Part shown: positions 47,927-56,659 of the stretch, one piece after another
Layout: the number at the start of each line of letters is the position of its first letter
Position numbering within the stretch: the stretch's first letter is position 1
NCBI GenBank assembly: GCA_913055825.1
Contig: CAJXKB010000007.1
Coordinates: 1-64,000 of the forward strand
Length of the DNA: 64,000 nt
Direction of reading: 5' to 3'
Source of the DNA: an uncultured Bacteroidota bacterium
GTDB taxonomy: Bacteria > Bacteroidota > Bacteroidia > Bacteroidales > F082
Translations under genes and position numbers: made by a program
Notes under the pieces: generated by a model
The model's input: only the letters and a program-made list of their open reading frames with translations
What the model was told of the DNA's origin: nothing
Database searches by the model: none

Positions 47927-48302
47927 TACATTATTTAGCTATTTAGACTATGCTGTTTACGGAACGGCTGTCATTGTGATGTTGATTGGCTTTTATGGTG
48001 CCATGGTGAAAAAATCATTATTGAAAATAGTGATAGGTCTTTCTGTTATTGATTCCGGACTGAACCTGTTGATTGTGGCCATAGGCTATTATAAAGGTGG
48101 TACAGCACCTATTTTTTCGCAGGGGTTTTTGGAAAATTTTAAATCAGTAAGTAAAATGACCGACCCTGTGCCCCAGGCACTCGTGCTCACCGCCATAGTC
48201 ATTGGTTTTGGTGTGACGGCTGTGGCATTGGCACTGGTTATCCGCTTATACAGACATCACGGTACTTTAAATATTGACGAAATAAAGAATTTGAAATGGT
48301 AG
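47919..48302 (+). CDS. MnhC/NuoK-like subunit
   Basis: 127 residues from ATG 47919 (an upstream GTG at 47910 is in frame). Three membrane helices, with SVIDSGLNLLIVAIGY near 44 and DPVPQALVLTAIVIGFGVTA near 84, the MrpC/NuoK signature. It overlaps the preceding gene by 8 bases and the next by 7. Confidence 0.93.
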   Translation: MDSTLFSYLDYAVYGTAVIVMLIGFYGAMVKKSLLKIVIGLSVIDSGLNLLIVAIGYYKGGTAPIFSQGFLENFKSVSKMTDPVPQALVLTAIVIGFGVTAVALALVIRLYRHHGTLNIDEIKNLKW

Positions 48303-49777
48303 GAACTCCGGTATTATTTATCGCAATTCCCCTTATGGCGGCTTTTTTAATTCCGCTGCTCGGGATGATATGGAAAGAACTGGTCAGGATTGTGCCGGGA
48401 CTGGTACTCACCTATTTGTTAATATTGTCCATTAATTTGTTGGACCATGTTTTGGCACACGGCCCCATTGTGGAAGTTATCGCCGGCTGGGGGCCTCCTA
48501 TAGGTATTAATCTGGTATTTAGTGCTCTTTCAGGCTTTTTGGTCGTTCTGATGGAGTTTTTAGGGCTGTTGGTTTGGGCTTATAGTTATCGTTTTAAAAG
48601 AAATGTGGATTATGAGCCGGCACTGAAATACTTCCTCATGCTTATGATGCTTATTACCGGTTCGGTGGGAATTGTACTTACAGGCGATATTTTCAACATG
48701 TTCGTGTTTATTGAGATCACCAGTATTTCGGCTTACGGGCTTACGGCTTTTTACAAAGGACGTAACAGTGCCGAAGCTTCCTTCAAATATGTGATGATGG
48801 GCTCCGTCGCTTCCACCTTTCTGTTGCTGGCGATAATGATTATTTATGCTCAACTCGGCACCTTAAATATGGCTGATATTGCGAACAAAATTCATCTGAT
48901 GAATCCGACACTTAAAATTGTGTCGTATATCTTTTTTGTTACCGCACTGGGAATTGAAGCTGAAATTTTTCCACTTAACGGATGGGCTCCTGATGCTTAT
49001 GCGGAAGCACCTGGTCCTGTAGGAGCTGCTTTTGCCGGCATCGTTGTGAAAGCTGCTGTTTATGCCATTATCCGTTATACTTATACTATTTTCGACCTTT
49101 CGGGAACTTTTAATTTCCTGATCATTATTGGAATGATAACCCTTATTATTGCCGAAACGGCAGCCATTCGTCAGGAAAAACTCAAAAGGATGCTGGCATA
49201 TTCCAGTATAGGGCAAATGGGACTGGTGATGGTAGCTTTTGGCTTTGGAACCGAAGAAGGCGTTTTCGCCGCTTTGTTCCTTATGTTGAATCATGCCATT
49301 ATTAAATCCTTGTTATTTTTCTCGGGAAGCTATCTTACATACAATTCAACTGATAAAAAGATAAGTGAAGTAAACGGGATGTCGAAATTCTTACCCATTA
49401 CATCCTTGTTGTTTGCCCTCGGCGCATTTGCCATTGTCGGATTACCTCCTTTTGCCGGATTTTGGAGCAAACTGGCTGTGATGACGGCGGCAGCCGACAG
49501 CAATATGATTCTGATTATGGCTCTTGTTCTTATTGTCAGTGTGGTTGAACTTGTTTACTACCTACGGGTTGTCAATCGGGTTTATTTTTATAAAAAGGAA
49601 GCCGATGTCAAACCGAAACGACCTACCGTCAATGCTTTGATAGTAATGATTACGCTTGGCGCGATTATCCTGTTAGTTGGTTTTTATCCGGATGCAGTTA
49701 CCGGTTTGTTGCACAAAGCTTCTGCCGGTTTGATGGATAAAACACAGTATATCCATAATGTTTTGTCAGTTCGATAA
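48296..49777 (+). CDS. MnhD/NuoN-like antiporter subunit (MbxH-type)
   Basis: 493 residues with about 14 membrane helices. The key acidic residue of the proton/cation channel is in FNMFVFIEITSISAYGL near 138. The lysine is in GAAFAGIVVKAAVYAI near 250, and MLAYSSIGQMGLVMVAFG near 298 and GLPPFAGFWSKL near 381 are typical of complex I-type antiporter subunits. It is the first of two large antiporter-like subunits in the operon. Confidence 0.93.
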   Translation: MVGTPVLFIAIPLMAAFLIPLLGMIWKELVRIVPGLVLTYLLILSINLLDHVLAHGPIVEVIAGWGPPIGINLVFSALSGFLVVLMEFLGLLVWAYSYRFKRNVDYEPALKYFLMLMMLITGSVGIVLTGDIFNMFVFIEITSISAYGLTAFYKGRNSAEASFKYVMMGSVASTFLLLAIMIIYAQLGTLNMADIANKIHLMNPTLKIVSYIFFVTALGIEAEIFPLNGWAPDAYAEAPGPVGAAFAGIVVKAAVYAIIRYTYTIFDLSGTFNFLIIIGMITLIIAETAAIRQEKLKRMLAYSSIGQMGLVMVAFGFGTEEGVFAALFLMLNHAIIKSLLFFSGSYLTYNSTDKKISEVNGMSKFLPITSLLFALGAFAIVGLPPFAGFWSKLAVMTAAADSNMILIMALVLIVSVVELVYYLRVVNRVYFYKKEADVKPKRPTVNALIVMITLGAIILLVGFYPDAVTGLLHKASAGLMDKTQYIHNVLSVR

Positions 49778-49798
49778 TATCAAGATAAAAGATAAAAG

Positions 49799-51646
49799 AT
49801 GAATACGATATATATAATATTTTTGATTTTCCTTGGCGGTGCGGTCTTTACTTATTTCGCCGGAAAAATTCACAAGGTACTTCAGGATATCCTGTTCCTG
49901 GTTTCCATACTTGTACCGGCCTATTTGTTTTTTGCCAATGTGGAAATCGGGCAAAATGTAAATTTGACGCTTGGTGGAATTTCTCTGAGCTGGGGCATCA
50001 ATTACTTTAGCTGGTTATTTTCCCTCATTGTTTTAGGCCTTGGCTCGTTGGCAGCTATTTATGCCGTCGGGTTTATGAAAGGTGAAAAACGCCGGGGTTA
50101 CTTCTATTTTAACTTTATACTCAGTATTATGGCCATGACTGGTATTTTGCTGAGTCGAGATCTGGTTTCTTTCTTCGTTTTTTGGGAAATTATGACCTGG
50201 TCATCTTACCTGATAACTATTTATAACGGAAATAAAGTCCAAAGTATTGGAATTAAATATTTCGTTTTTAGTGCCATTGGTGCTTATGCCATGCTGATGG
50301 CCATTGTCATGGTTCATCATATTACAGGTAGTTTCCTGATTGGTGATATGATTCATGCCTATCCGGCCATGGCGTTGAGTATGCAAATCTGGATTCCCAT
50401 TATGTTTTTAATGGCATTTGGTGTAAAAGCAGCGATGATGCCCTTGCATGTTTGGGCTCCTGGAGCATATAGCAATGCGCCTATGGCCTATACATCAGTT
50501 TTCTCCGGTGCCTTGTCAAAAATGGGTATTTACGGAATGACCCTTGTTTTAGTAACCATGGTCAACCATATTCCGCAAGGGGTTTGGTTTCGCGAAGTAT
50601 TGGCTTGGTTAGGTGGTATTACAGCTGTGATAGGTACGCTTTGGGCTATTCAGCAAGATGATGCTAAAAAGTTGCTGGCCTATTCTTCAGTAGCCCAGTT
50701 GGGATATATTATTACGGGTATTGCCATTGGAACCGAATTGGCTATGCTGGCCGGATTATTCCTTGCCGTGATGCACGCTTTATTTAAAGGTACGCTTTTT
50801 ATGGTGGTTGGTGCTATTGAAAAACAAACAGGAACCTCAAACTTTACTGAAGTTACCGGATTAATCCGCAAAATGCCCTGGACTTTTCTATCGGCGTTGC
50901 TTGCTATTATTGCATTGGCCGGTATTCCTCCTTTGGGTGGCTTTGTGGGGAAATGGATGCTTTACGAATCGCTGATTACCAGCAACCATTATTTGCTGGT
51001 AATTGTGATTTTCTTTGCCAGCACGGCAGCCTTCCTGTATTGCTATAAGTTCCTTTTCGGATTTTTCATGGGACAGGAAGAAAAAGAGTGGGCACATGTG
51101 AAAGAAGCGCCCGCTGTTATGGTACTTCCTATGTTGATTATGGCATTATTTATGCTGGTACTGGGTACTTTCCCTGGAATTATTCTGAATCCTATTAACC
51201 ATGGCTTACAAGCGTTAGGTTATGCCGATTCGTACAAACATTTGTGGGACACCTCCATTATTTTGAATAGTTGGGGCAATAAAGTGGTGCTACAACCCAT
51301 TCTTTATTCCATAGCCGGAATCTTCTTGTTCTTTATCGCTTTTCTTACCTGGAAAGGATATAAAAACACCCGTTTTATTTCAACCAAAGACATCAGCTCA
51401 TCGGGTGAAGTACCAAAAGAAGACGAAAACCTTACTTTCTCGGTGGGATTCATGCAGCCTTTCTACCGGGCAGTCGAGCCGGCCATGCGTCGCCAAATCG
51501 ATAAATATTATAATGCTTTTGCCGACGGCCTCGAAGCAACATTTGAATTTTTGAGAAGAATATATACCGGAAACGGTCAAACTTACGCGATTTACGTCAT
51601 CGTGTTTGTGGTAGTCATGCTTTTATTTAAAGACTTTTTGTTCTAA
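49799..51646 (+). CDS. Second large antiporter-like subunit (MrpA/NuoL-type, MbxH'-like)
   Basis: 615 residues. A NuoL-like core with the acidic residue in FFVFWEIMTWSSYLI near 128, lysine in FSGALSKMGIYGM near 238, KLLAYSSVAQLGYIITG near 285, and IPPLGGFVGKWMLYES near 378. It ends with a hydrophilic stretch (about 520-590) and a final membrane helix that may form a lateral segment. Two large antiporter-like genes placed side by side, before the NuoH homologue, are a feature of the Mbx/Mbs type and not of Mbh hydrogenases. Confidence 0.92.
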   Translation: MNTIYIIFLIFLGGAVFTYFAGKIHKVLQDILFLVSILVPAYLFFANVEIGQNVNLTLGGISLSWGINYFSWLFSLIVLGLGSLAAIYAVGFMKGEKRRGYFYFNFILSIMAMTGILLSRDLVSFFVFWEIMTWSSYLITIYNGNKVQSIGIKYFVFSAIGAYAMLMAIVMVHHITGSFLIGDMIHAYPAMALSMQIWIPIMFLMAFGVKAAMMPLHVWAPGAYSNAPMAYTSVFSGALSKMGIYGMTLVLVTMVNHIPQGVWFREVLAWLGGITAVIGTLWAIQQDDAKKLLAYSSVAQLGYIITGIAIGTELAMLAGLFLAVMHALFKGTLFMVVGAIEKQTGTSNFTEVTGLIRKMPWTFLSALLAIIALAGIPPLGGFVGKWMLYESLITSNHYLLVIVIFFASTAAFLYCYKFLFGFFMGQEEKEWAHVKEAPAVMVLPMLIMALFMLVLGTFPGIILNPINHGLQALGYADSYKHLWDTSIILNSWGNKVVLQPILYSIAGIFLFFIAFLTWKGYKNTRFISTKDISSSGEVPKEDENLTFSVGFMQPFYRAVEPAMRRQIDKYYNAFADGLEATFEFLRRIYTGNGQTYAIYVIVFVVVMLLFKDFLF

Positions 51647-51664
51647 ATAATAATAGATAGATCA

Positions 51665-52576
51665 ATGGAAGAAGTATTGTATAATGTATTGGGAGCTATC
51701 GCTACTTTTTTGGTAGCCTTTGTAGTGGGAATGACTTATGGCGGTTTAAACCGTAAAATCACCGCAAGGGTGCAAAATCGTAAAGGCCCGCCTTTTTACC
51801 AGAATTTTATTGATACCTTAAAGTTGGCATCCAAAAAATCAGCTATCCATCATGGTGTGATGCAACATTTTGGGCCGGCCTTTCTGATGGTTACATCGGT
51901 GATGTCGTTGTTGATTGTACCGGTTTTAACCCATAATCAATGGTTTCCTAACCTGAATTTCCATGGTGATTTAATTTTCCTTTTGTATATTATGGTATTT
52001 GGTCCTTTGGGAATGGCTCTCGGTGCCGGCCAAACCGGTAATCCTAACTCAGCTATCGGTATAACGCGTGGTTTAAGCCAGATGGTGGGTTATGAAATTC
52101 CGTGGGTATTGGCTCTGGTGGCTTTGATGATTCAATATCATACCACTTCCATTGTTGGTTTGATGGCCGTTCAGGCTCAAAGTGGAACATGGTTGATGTT
52201 TTCATCTCCTTTTGCCTTTATTGCGGCTGTAATGGCCATGTTGGGAATGTTCAGTTATTCGCCTTTTGATGTTGTCATTGCTCCGGCAGAGATAGCTTCA
52301 GGTCCTGCTTCTGAAAACGGCGGGAAATATCTATTTACCATGATGTCTTCCGGGTCGGTATTCGCTTTTGTGAAATTGACACTTTATGTGGACCTTTTTA
52401 TGGGCGGTGCTGATAATATTGTCATCTTATTGGTGAAAACCTTTGCCCTGTATATGATTCCCGTATTATATAGTTTAACCACTGTACGTTACAGGACAGA
52501 ACAATCTATAAGGTGGTTTTGGGGCTGGCCCAGTTTTTTCGGTTTGCTCGCTATATTACAGGCAGTAATATTTTAA
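51665..52576 (+). CDS. NuoH-like membrane subunit (MbxM-type)
   Basis: 303 residues with eight membrane helices. KITARVQNRKGPPFYQNFID near residue 30 and FDVVIAPAEIASGPASENGGKYLF near 202 (partly quoted: EIASGPASENGGKYL) are NuoH/HyfC-type signatures. It joins the peripheral arm to the membrane arm. The position between the antiporter genes and the NuoB homologue follows the Mbx order. Confidence 0.93.
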   Translation: MEEVLYNVLGAIATFLVAFVVGMTYGGLNRKITARVQNRKGPPFYQNFIDTLKLASKKSAIHHGVMQHFGPAFLMVTSVMSLLIVPVLTHNQWFPNLNFHGDLIFLLYIMVFGPLGMALGAGQTGNPNSAIGITRGLSQMVGYEIPWVLALVALMIQYHTTSIVGLMAVQAQSGTWLMFSSPFAFIAAVMAMLGMFSYSPFDVVIAPAEIASGPASENGGKYLFTMMSSGSVFAFVKLTLYVDLFMGGADNIVILLVKTFALYMIPVLYSLTTVRYRTEQSIRWFWGWPSFFGLLAILQAVIF

Positions 52577-52588
52577 ATAGACATTACT

Positions 52589-53134
52589 ATGATTAACGAT
52601 AAGAATTCACAGAAAATAGTAGACATCATCCAAAATTGGGCGCGCAAGCACTCCATTTGGGTATTGGGCTACGGAACCGGTTGTGGTGCTATTGAAATTC
52701 CCCCTACCATGACTTCACGTTACGACGCCGAGCGCCTTGGTGTGCGTGGTGCTGCCACGCCTCGTCAGGCCGACGTGCTACTGATTACCGGATATCTGAC
52801 TACCAAAACACTCAAACGCGTAATTCGTGTTTACGAACAGATGCAAGACCCCAAGTATGTGATTGGCTTTGGCTCATGTACCATCAATGGTGGCATGTAT
52901 TACGATTCGTATAATACCATTAAGGTGTTGGATAAATACCTGCCTGTTGATGTTTATATCAACGGTTGCATGCCCCGTCCCGAAGCCGTTCTTTCCGGTT
53001 TTGGGCAACTGCAAAAACGAATTGCCGAAGGGCGTGCCGATGGAGCCAAACAGTATAAGGAAAACCTGGAGTGGTATCGGGCCAACCAAAAGAAAATTAT
53101 CCCCAATTGGGTCATGCCTGAATATAACTGGTAA
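52589..53134 (+). CDS. NuoB-like [4Fe-4S] subunit (MbxJ-type) with an incomplete cysteine set
   Basis: 181 residues. The nickel-iron small-subunit-like fold is clear from GTGCGAIEIPP near residue 32, GFGSCTINGG (Cys 97) and INGCMPRPE (Cys 127). NuoB has a CC pair and hydrogenase small subunits a CxxC pair in the first motif; here there is one cysteine (Cys 32), so only three of the four N2-type cluster ligands are present and no other Cys exists in the protein. The cluster might be 3-Cys with another ligand. The basic N-terminal segment and C-terminal ANQKKIIPNW extension are also unusual. Confidence 0.9.
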   Translation: MINDKNSQKIVDIIQNWARKHSIWVLGYGTGCGAIEIPPTMTSRYDAERLGVRGAATPRQADVLLITGYLTTKTLKRVIRVYEQMQDPKYVIGFGSCTINGGMYYDSYNTIKVLDKYLPVDVYINGCMPRPEAVLSGFGQLQKRIAEGRADGAKQYKENLEWYRANQKKIIPNWVMPEYNW

Positions 53135-53143
53135 AAACGATTG

Positions 53144-53716
53144 ATGATGAAAGAACTAAAAGAACATATAATCAGACGTGTTAAAGCTAATTTTACCGAA
53201 GCAGAAGAAAACAACGACTTTACTTACGATCGTCTTGATTTTACAGTAAAGAAAGAGGTTGTCCCTTCTCTCTTGCTTTTTCTAAAAGAAGAAATGGGCT
53301 TTAAACACCTTTCACACGCCAGTTGTGTTGACTGGCTTGAAGAAGGCGAATTGGAACTGGTTTTTATCCTTTGGTCTCCCAAAGATAAAATCAAAGTTTT
53401 TGTACGGACCCGTCTAGACCGTGATAATCCGGTAATGGACAATATGGATAATATCTGGCCACAACTTCACACTTACGAAAGAGAATTTCGTGAAATGTTT
53501 GGCGTTCAGTTTACCGGATTGGAAGCCCCAGATGAATTTATCCTTGAAGATTGGCAGGGTCCGCCACCTTTCCGCCGTGATTTTGATACGGCTGCGTATG
53601 CAGAAAAAACCTTCTGGCATCGTCCCGGCAGAGAAGATGCACAGGATGTGCGTGAAACGATTGCTAATCGTGATGGCGAAGATATCCCTGATTTTGCAAA
53701 AAAATACTCGAGATAA
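53144..53716 (+). CDS. NuoC-like subunit (MbxK-type)
   Basis: About 190 residues from ATG 53144 (a TTG just before and an ATG just after are also in frame). The 30-kDa-subunit motif HTYEREFREMFGVQFTG lies near residue 108. It is a soluble scaffold protein of the peripheral arm, next to the NuoD-like subunit, and only 1 base separates its stop from the next ATG. Confidence 0.92.
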   Translation: MMKELKEHIIRRVKANFTEAEENNDFTYDRLDFTVKKEVVPSLLLFLKEEMGFKHLSHASCVDWLEEGELELVFILWSPKDKIKVFVRTRLDRDNPVMDNMDNIWPQLHTYEREFREMFGVQFTGLEAPDEFILEDWQGPPPFRRDFDTAAYAEKTFWHRPGREDAQDVRETIANRDGEDIPDFAKKYSR

Positions 53717-53717
53717 A

Positions 53718-54821
53718 ATGAGAGAAAAGGCAACAACACTATATTTAGGACCTCAGCACCCGGGGATTACCGGAAACATGATGGTCCGTCTGAAAGTTGA
53801 AGGAGATACTATTGTTAAAGCTACCACTGAAGTGGGATATCTTCATCGTGCTTTTGAGAAATTACAGGAACGTAGAAACTGGTTACAAGCTTTCACTCTT
53901 CTTTGCCGTTTTTGTGTGCCTGAACCTGATCCGGTTGAAGAATCATATGCACGCGCTGTTGAATTGCTCGAGGGTCGCGAAGTTCCCGAAAGAGCAAAAT
54001 ATATCCGTGTCCTGATGCTTGAGTTAGCCCGGATGGGTGCTTATATGTTGTGGTATGGCGGGCAAAACGGTTCTCTCGGCCTCTATACTATGGGTCAGTG
54101 GTCCGTTGGGGACAGAAACTATATCCTCGACCTTTTTGAAGAGCTTACCGGTGGTCGTGTTTATCATATGTACATTTGGCCGGGCGGTGTTCGTCGCGAT
54201 CTTCCCGAAGGCTTTGCTGATAAGGTATTGCGTACTATGGACTATTTTGAAAAAAGGTTGAAAGATTATGACGACCTTATGTTCGACAATACGATTTTTC
54301 AGAAAAGGACACAGGGCATTGGTATAGTCCCGAAAGAAAAAGCTGTGGAATGGGGCGTTGTCGGACCTATTCTTCGTGGATGTGGTATTAAAAGCGATAT
54401 CCGTATTGACGATCCTTATGAAGTGTATGATAAACTTGATTTTGTAGTCCCTACGCATGAAGGCGGCGATATTTGGTCGCGTGCTTTAGTACGTCGCGAG
54501 GAAGTACGTCAGTCTATAAGAATTATCCGTCAGGTAATAGAAAAGATGCCTTCCGGTGAAATTTATAATAAAATTCCTAACCCTCATAAATGGGCGTTAC
54601 CCAAAGGCGATGCTTATGCCCGTACCGAAGCTGTCCGTGGTGAAGTGGGAATGTACATTGTAAGTGATGGTAGTACACACCCCAGACGAACTCATTTTAG
54701 AGGCGCTGCTTATGTACATGCCATCACCTTGCTCGAAAAGGTTTTGGTAGGAGCCAATGTGGCCGATGTGTCTGCAATTATGAACAGTTTGGGGACTTGT
54801 CCTCCGGAAATTGAACGTTAA
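53718..54821 (+). CDS. NuoD/hydrogenase-large-subunit-like protein (MbxL-type) with partial Ni-Fe ligands
   Basis: 367 residues from ATG 53718. It opens LGPQHPGITGNMMVRLKVEGD, the classical start of the family. [NiFe] hydrogenases bind the metal through an N-terminal CxxC and a C-terminal DPCxxC. Here the N-terminal motif is LLCRFC (Cys 63, Cys 66), while the C-terminus reads SLGTCPPEIER, keeping one cysteine (361) and having Glu where the last should be. NuoD has none. So three of four ligands remain. No C-terminal maturation peptide is seen, and no hyp genes are in the window. I therefore do not call it a hydrogenase. Confidence 0.92.
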   Translation: MREKATTLYLGPQHPGITGNMMVRLKVEGDTIVKATTEVGYLHRAFEKLQERRNWLQAFTLLCRFCVPEPDPVEESYARAVELLEGREVPERAKYIRVLMLELARMGAYMLWYGGQNGSLGLYTMGQWSVGDRNYILDLFEELTGGRVYHMYIWPGGVRRDLPEGFADKVLRTMDYFEKRLKDYDDLMFDNTIFQKRTQGIGIVPKEKAVEWGVVGPILRGCGIKSDIRIDDPYEVYDKLDFVVPTHEGGDIWSRALVRREEVRQSIRIIRQVIEKMPSGEIYNKIPNPHKWALPKGDAYARTEAVRGEVGMYIVSDGSTHPRRTHFRGAAYVHAITLLEKVLVGANVADVSAIMNSLGTCPPEIER

Positions 54822-54849
54822 TCTTGAACCAGATAAAACAAAAAAAGAT

Positions 54850-56640
54850 ATGAGTTTTTTTGATCTGAAAGGTACTTTAAAACCCCTCACTGCCTTAAAA
54901 CAGTTTGGGAAAAAACCACATACTATTTCCTATCCCAAAGTATCGAAAGAAGCAGCGGATCGTTACCGCGGATTTCATTATAATGATTTGGAAGAGTGTA
55001 TCGGATGCGGTAACTGCTCTACCATTTGCCAGAATGCTGCTATCGATATGATCCATCTCGAGGGAATTGAAGGTAAAAAAGGCGATTCGGGGCTGCGCCC
55101 ACGAATTGACCATGGCCGTTGTTGCTGGTGTGCGCTTTGTGTTGAAGTTTGTCCTACAGGAAGTTTGAGCCTGACCAAAGACTACAATTATGTGAGTGAA
55201 GATCCCGATTCGTTCCTCTGGACACCAGGGAAAGACAATCCGCAAGGAAAAGAAAAGATTTCATTCTTCAGTACAGAAGAAACCTCACTCAATGTCTTTC
55301 AGCGCGTTCCTATGCCCGAATTAGAAGGAAAAGAGCGTGTAAAGAGTTTTGCTGAGGTGGTATTGGGCTATAGCGAAACCGAAGCCCGTGCCGAGGCCAG
55401 CCGCTGTATCAGCTGCGGACTCTGTACAGAAGTTTGCCCCGATCACATGCATATTCCTGAGTATATCAATGCGATTGCTTCGGGTAATGATGCGGATGCT
55501 GTTCGTATTATTTACGATAATAACCCATTACCTGAAATGTGTGGTAAGGTTTGTACACACCGGTGCGAGGATGTTTGTGCCATTGCTTCGCGTGGTGAAG
55601 CCATCGCCATTCAGTGGCTGAAACGGTATGCTACCGAAACGGCTGCTACTGCTGATATTACCCACGAAATTGTAAATCCTGAAATCAGGGAAGCAAATGG
55701 CAAAACAGTGGGAATTGTCGGTGCTGGGCCTTCAGGCCTTACCGCAGCTTATTATCTGGCTTTGCGTGGTTACGATGTTACCATTTACGAAGCCAATGCC
55801 AAAGCAGGCGGCGCTACCATGTATGGGATTCCTAAATATCGTTTCCCAATCGACAGCCTGGATAAACAGATTGATTATATCCAAAGTATTGGTGTGAAAA
55901 TTAATTTCAACACCAAAGTGGGGAAAGATATCAGTTTCAAAGAAATTTATGATAATAATGATGCTGTATTTATGGGCGTAGGTTTCCCCGATGCCTGGTC
56001 ACTTGGTGTGGATGGTGAAAATGCAGAAGGCTCCATTCAGGCATTCCGTTATCTCTACATGATAAATTCTGGCGAAAAAGTAGATATCGGTGATAAAGTA
56101 ATCGTTGTGGGTGGTGGTAATGTTGCTATTGATGCAGCTCGCGTAAGCCGTCGTATGGGCGCTGAGGTAACCATTCTTTATCGTCGCCGGGTGGCAGATA
56201 TGCCTGCTGCTCAGGATGAAATTGATGGTGCTGAGGAGGAAGGCGTAACGATTGTTCCACAAGCCATTCCGATTAAGGTGATTGAAGACGAAAAAGGACA
56301 TGTAAAAGCAGTTGAATATCTGAAAGCTGAAATGGTTCCCGATGAACGTGGTGGCCGTCCGCGTCCGGTAGCTATCGAAGGGAGTAACACCATTATTGAA
56401 GCTACTTCAGTGATGGCTGCCATTGGCCAAAAGGGCGATTACAGCTTCCTCGAAAAAGAATTTGAAGATAAAATTAAAATCGAAAGAGGACGTTTTATCG
56501 TCAATGAAAAACAACAAACCGGTGACCCGAAAGTGTTTGCCGGTGGCGATGCTGTGAACCGTACTGCCGATGCTATTTCGGCCATTGCCGACGGTTTCCG
56601 TGCCTGTAAAGCCATTGACGAAATGCTAATGACAAAATAA
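54850..56640 (+). CDS. NuoI-like ferredoxin domain fused to GltD/NfnB-like NAD(P)H oxidoreductase
   Basis: 596 residues from ATG 54850. Residues 1-110: NuoI-like, with two [4Fe-4S] motifs, CIGCGNCSTIC (50-60) and CWCALCVEVCP (C91, C94, C97, C101). Then a GltD-type N-terminal iron-sulfur region, CISCGLCTEVCP near 194 and CGKVCTHRCEDVC near 236. Next an FAD-binding GIVGAGPSGLTAAYYLA near 300, an NADPH-type GGGNVAIDAARVSRRMGA near 424, and the closing FAGGDAVN. This subunit should connect NAD(P)H chemistry to the ferredoxin/complex I-like arm. It ends the operon; the group II intron remnant begins about 20 bases after the stop. Confidence 0.93.
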   Translation: MSFFDLKGTLKPLTALKQFGKKPHTISYPKVSKEAADRYRGFHYNDLEECIGCGNCSTICQNAAIDMIHLEGIEGKKGDSGLRPRIDHGRCCWCALCVEVCPTGSLSLTKDYNYVSEDPDSFLWTPGKDNPQGKEKISFFSTEETSLNVFQRVPMPELEGKERVKSFAEVVLGYSETEARAEASRCISCGLCTEVCPDHMHIPEYINAIASGNDADAVRIIYDNNPLPEMCGKVCTHRCEDVCAIASRGEAIAIQWLKRYATETAATADITHEIVNPEIREANGKTVGIVGAGPSGLTAAYYLALRGYDVTIYEANAKAGGATMYGIPKYRFPIDSLDKQIDYIQSIGVKINFNTKVGKDISFKEIYDNNDAVFMGVGFPDAWSLGVDGENAEGSIQAFRYLYMINSGEKVDIGDKVIVVGGGNVAIDAARVSRRMGAEVTILYRRRVADMPAAQDEIDGAEEEGVTIVPQAIPIKVIEDEKGHVKAVEYLKAEMVPDERGGRPRPVAIEGSNTIIEATSVMAAIGQKGDYSFLEKEFEDKIKIERGRFIVNEKQQTGDPKVFAGGDAVNRTADAISAIADGFRACKAIDEMLMTK

Positions 56641-56659
56641 TTAATCAGTTCTCTGATAA

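Noticed and set aside
53718-54821. [NiFe] hydrogenase large subunit
   Set aside because: The C-terminal motif lacks one cysteine, no maturation peptide is visible and no hyp genes are in the window.
44780-56640. Ordinary complex I (nuo) operon or plain Mrp antiporter operon
   Set aside because: NuoE/F/G and a separate NuoJ/A are absent and Mrp E, F, G, B, C subunits are present, while Mrp operons have no NuoB/C/D/I-like genes; the order fits Mbx/Mbs.
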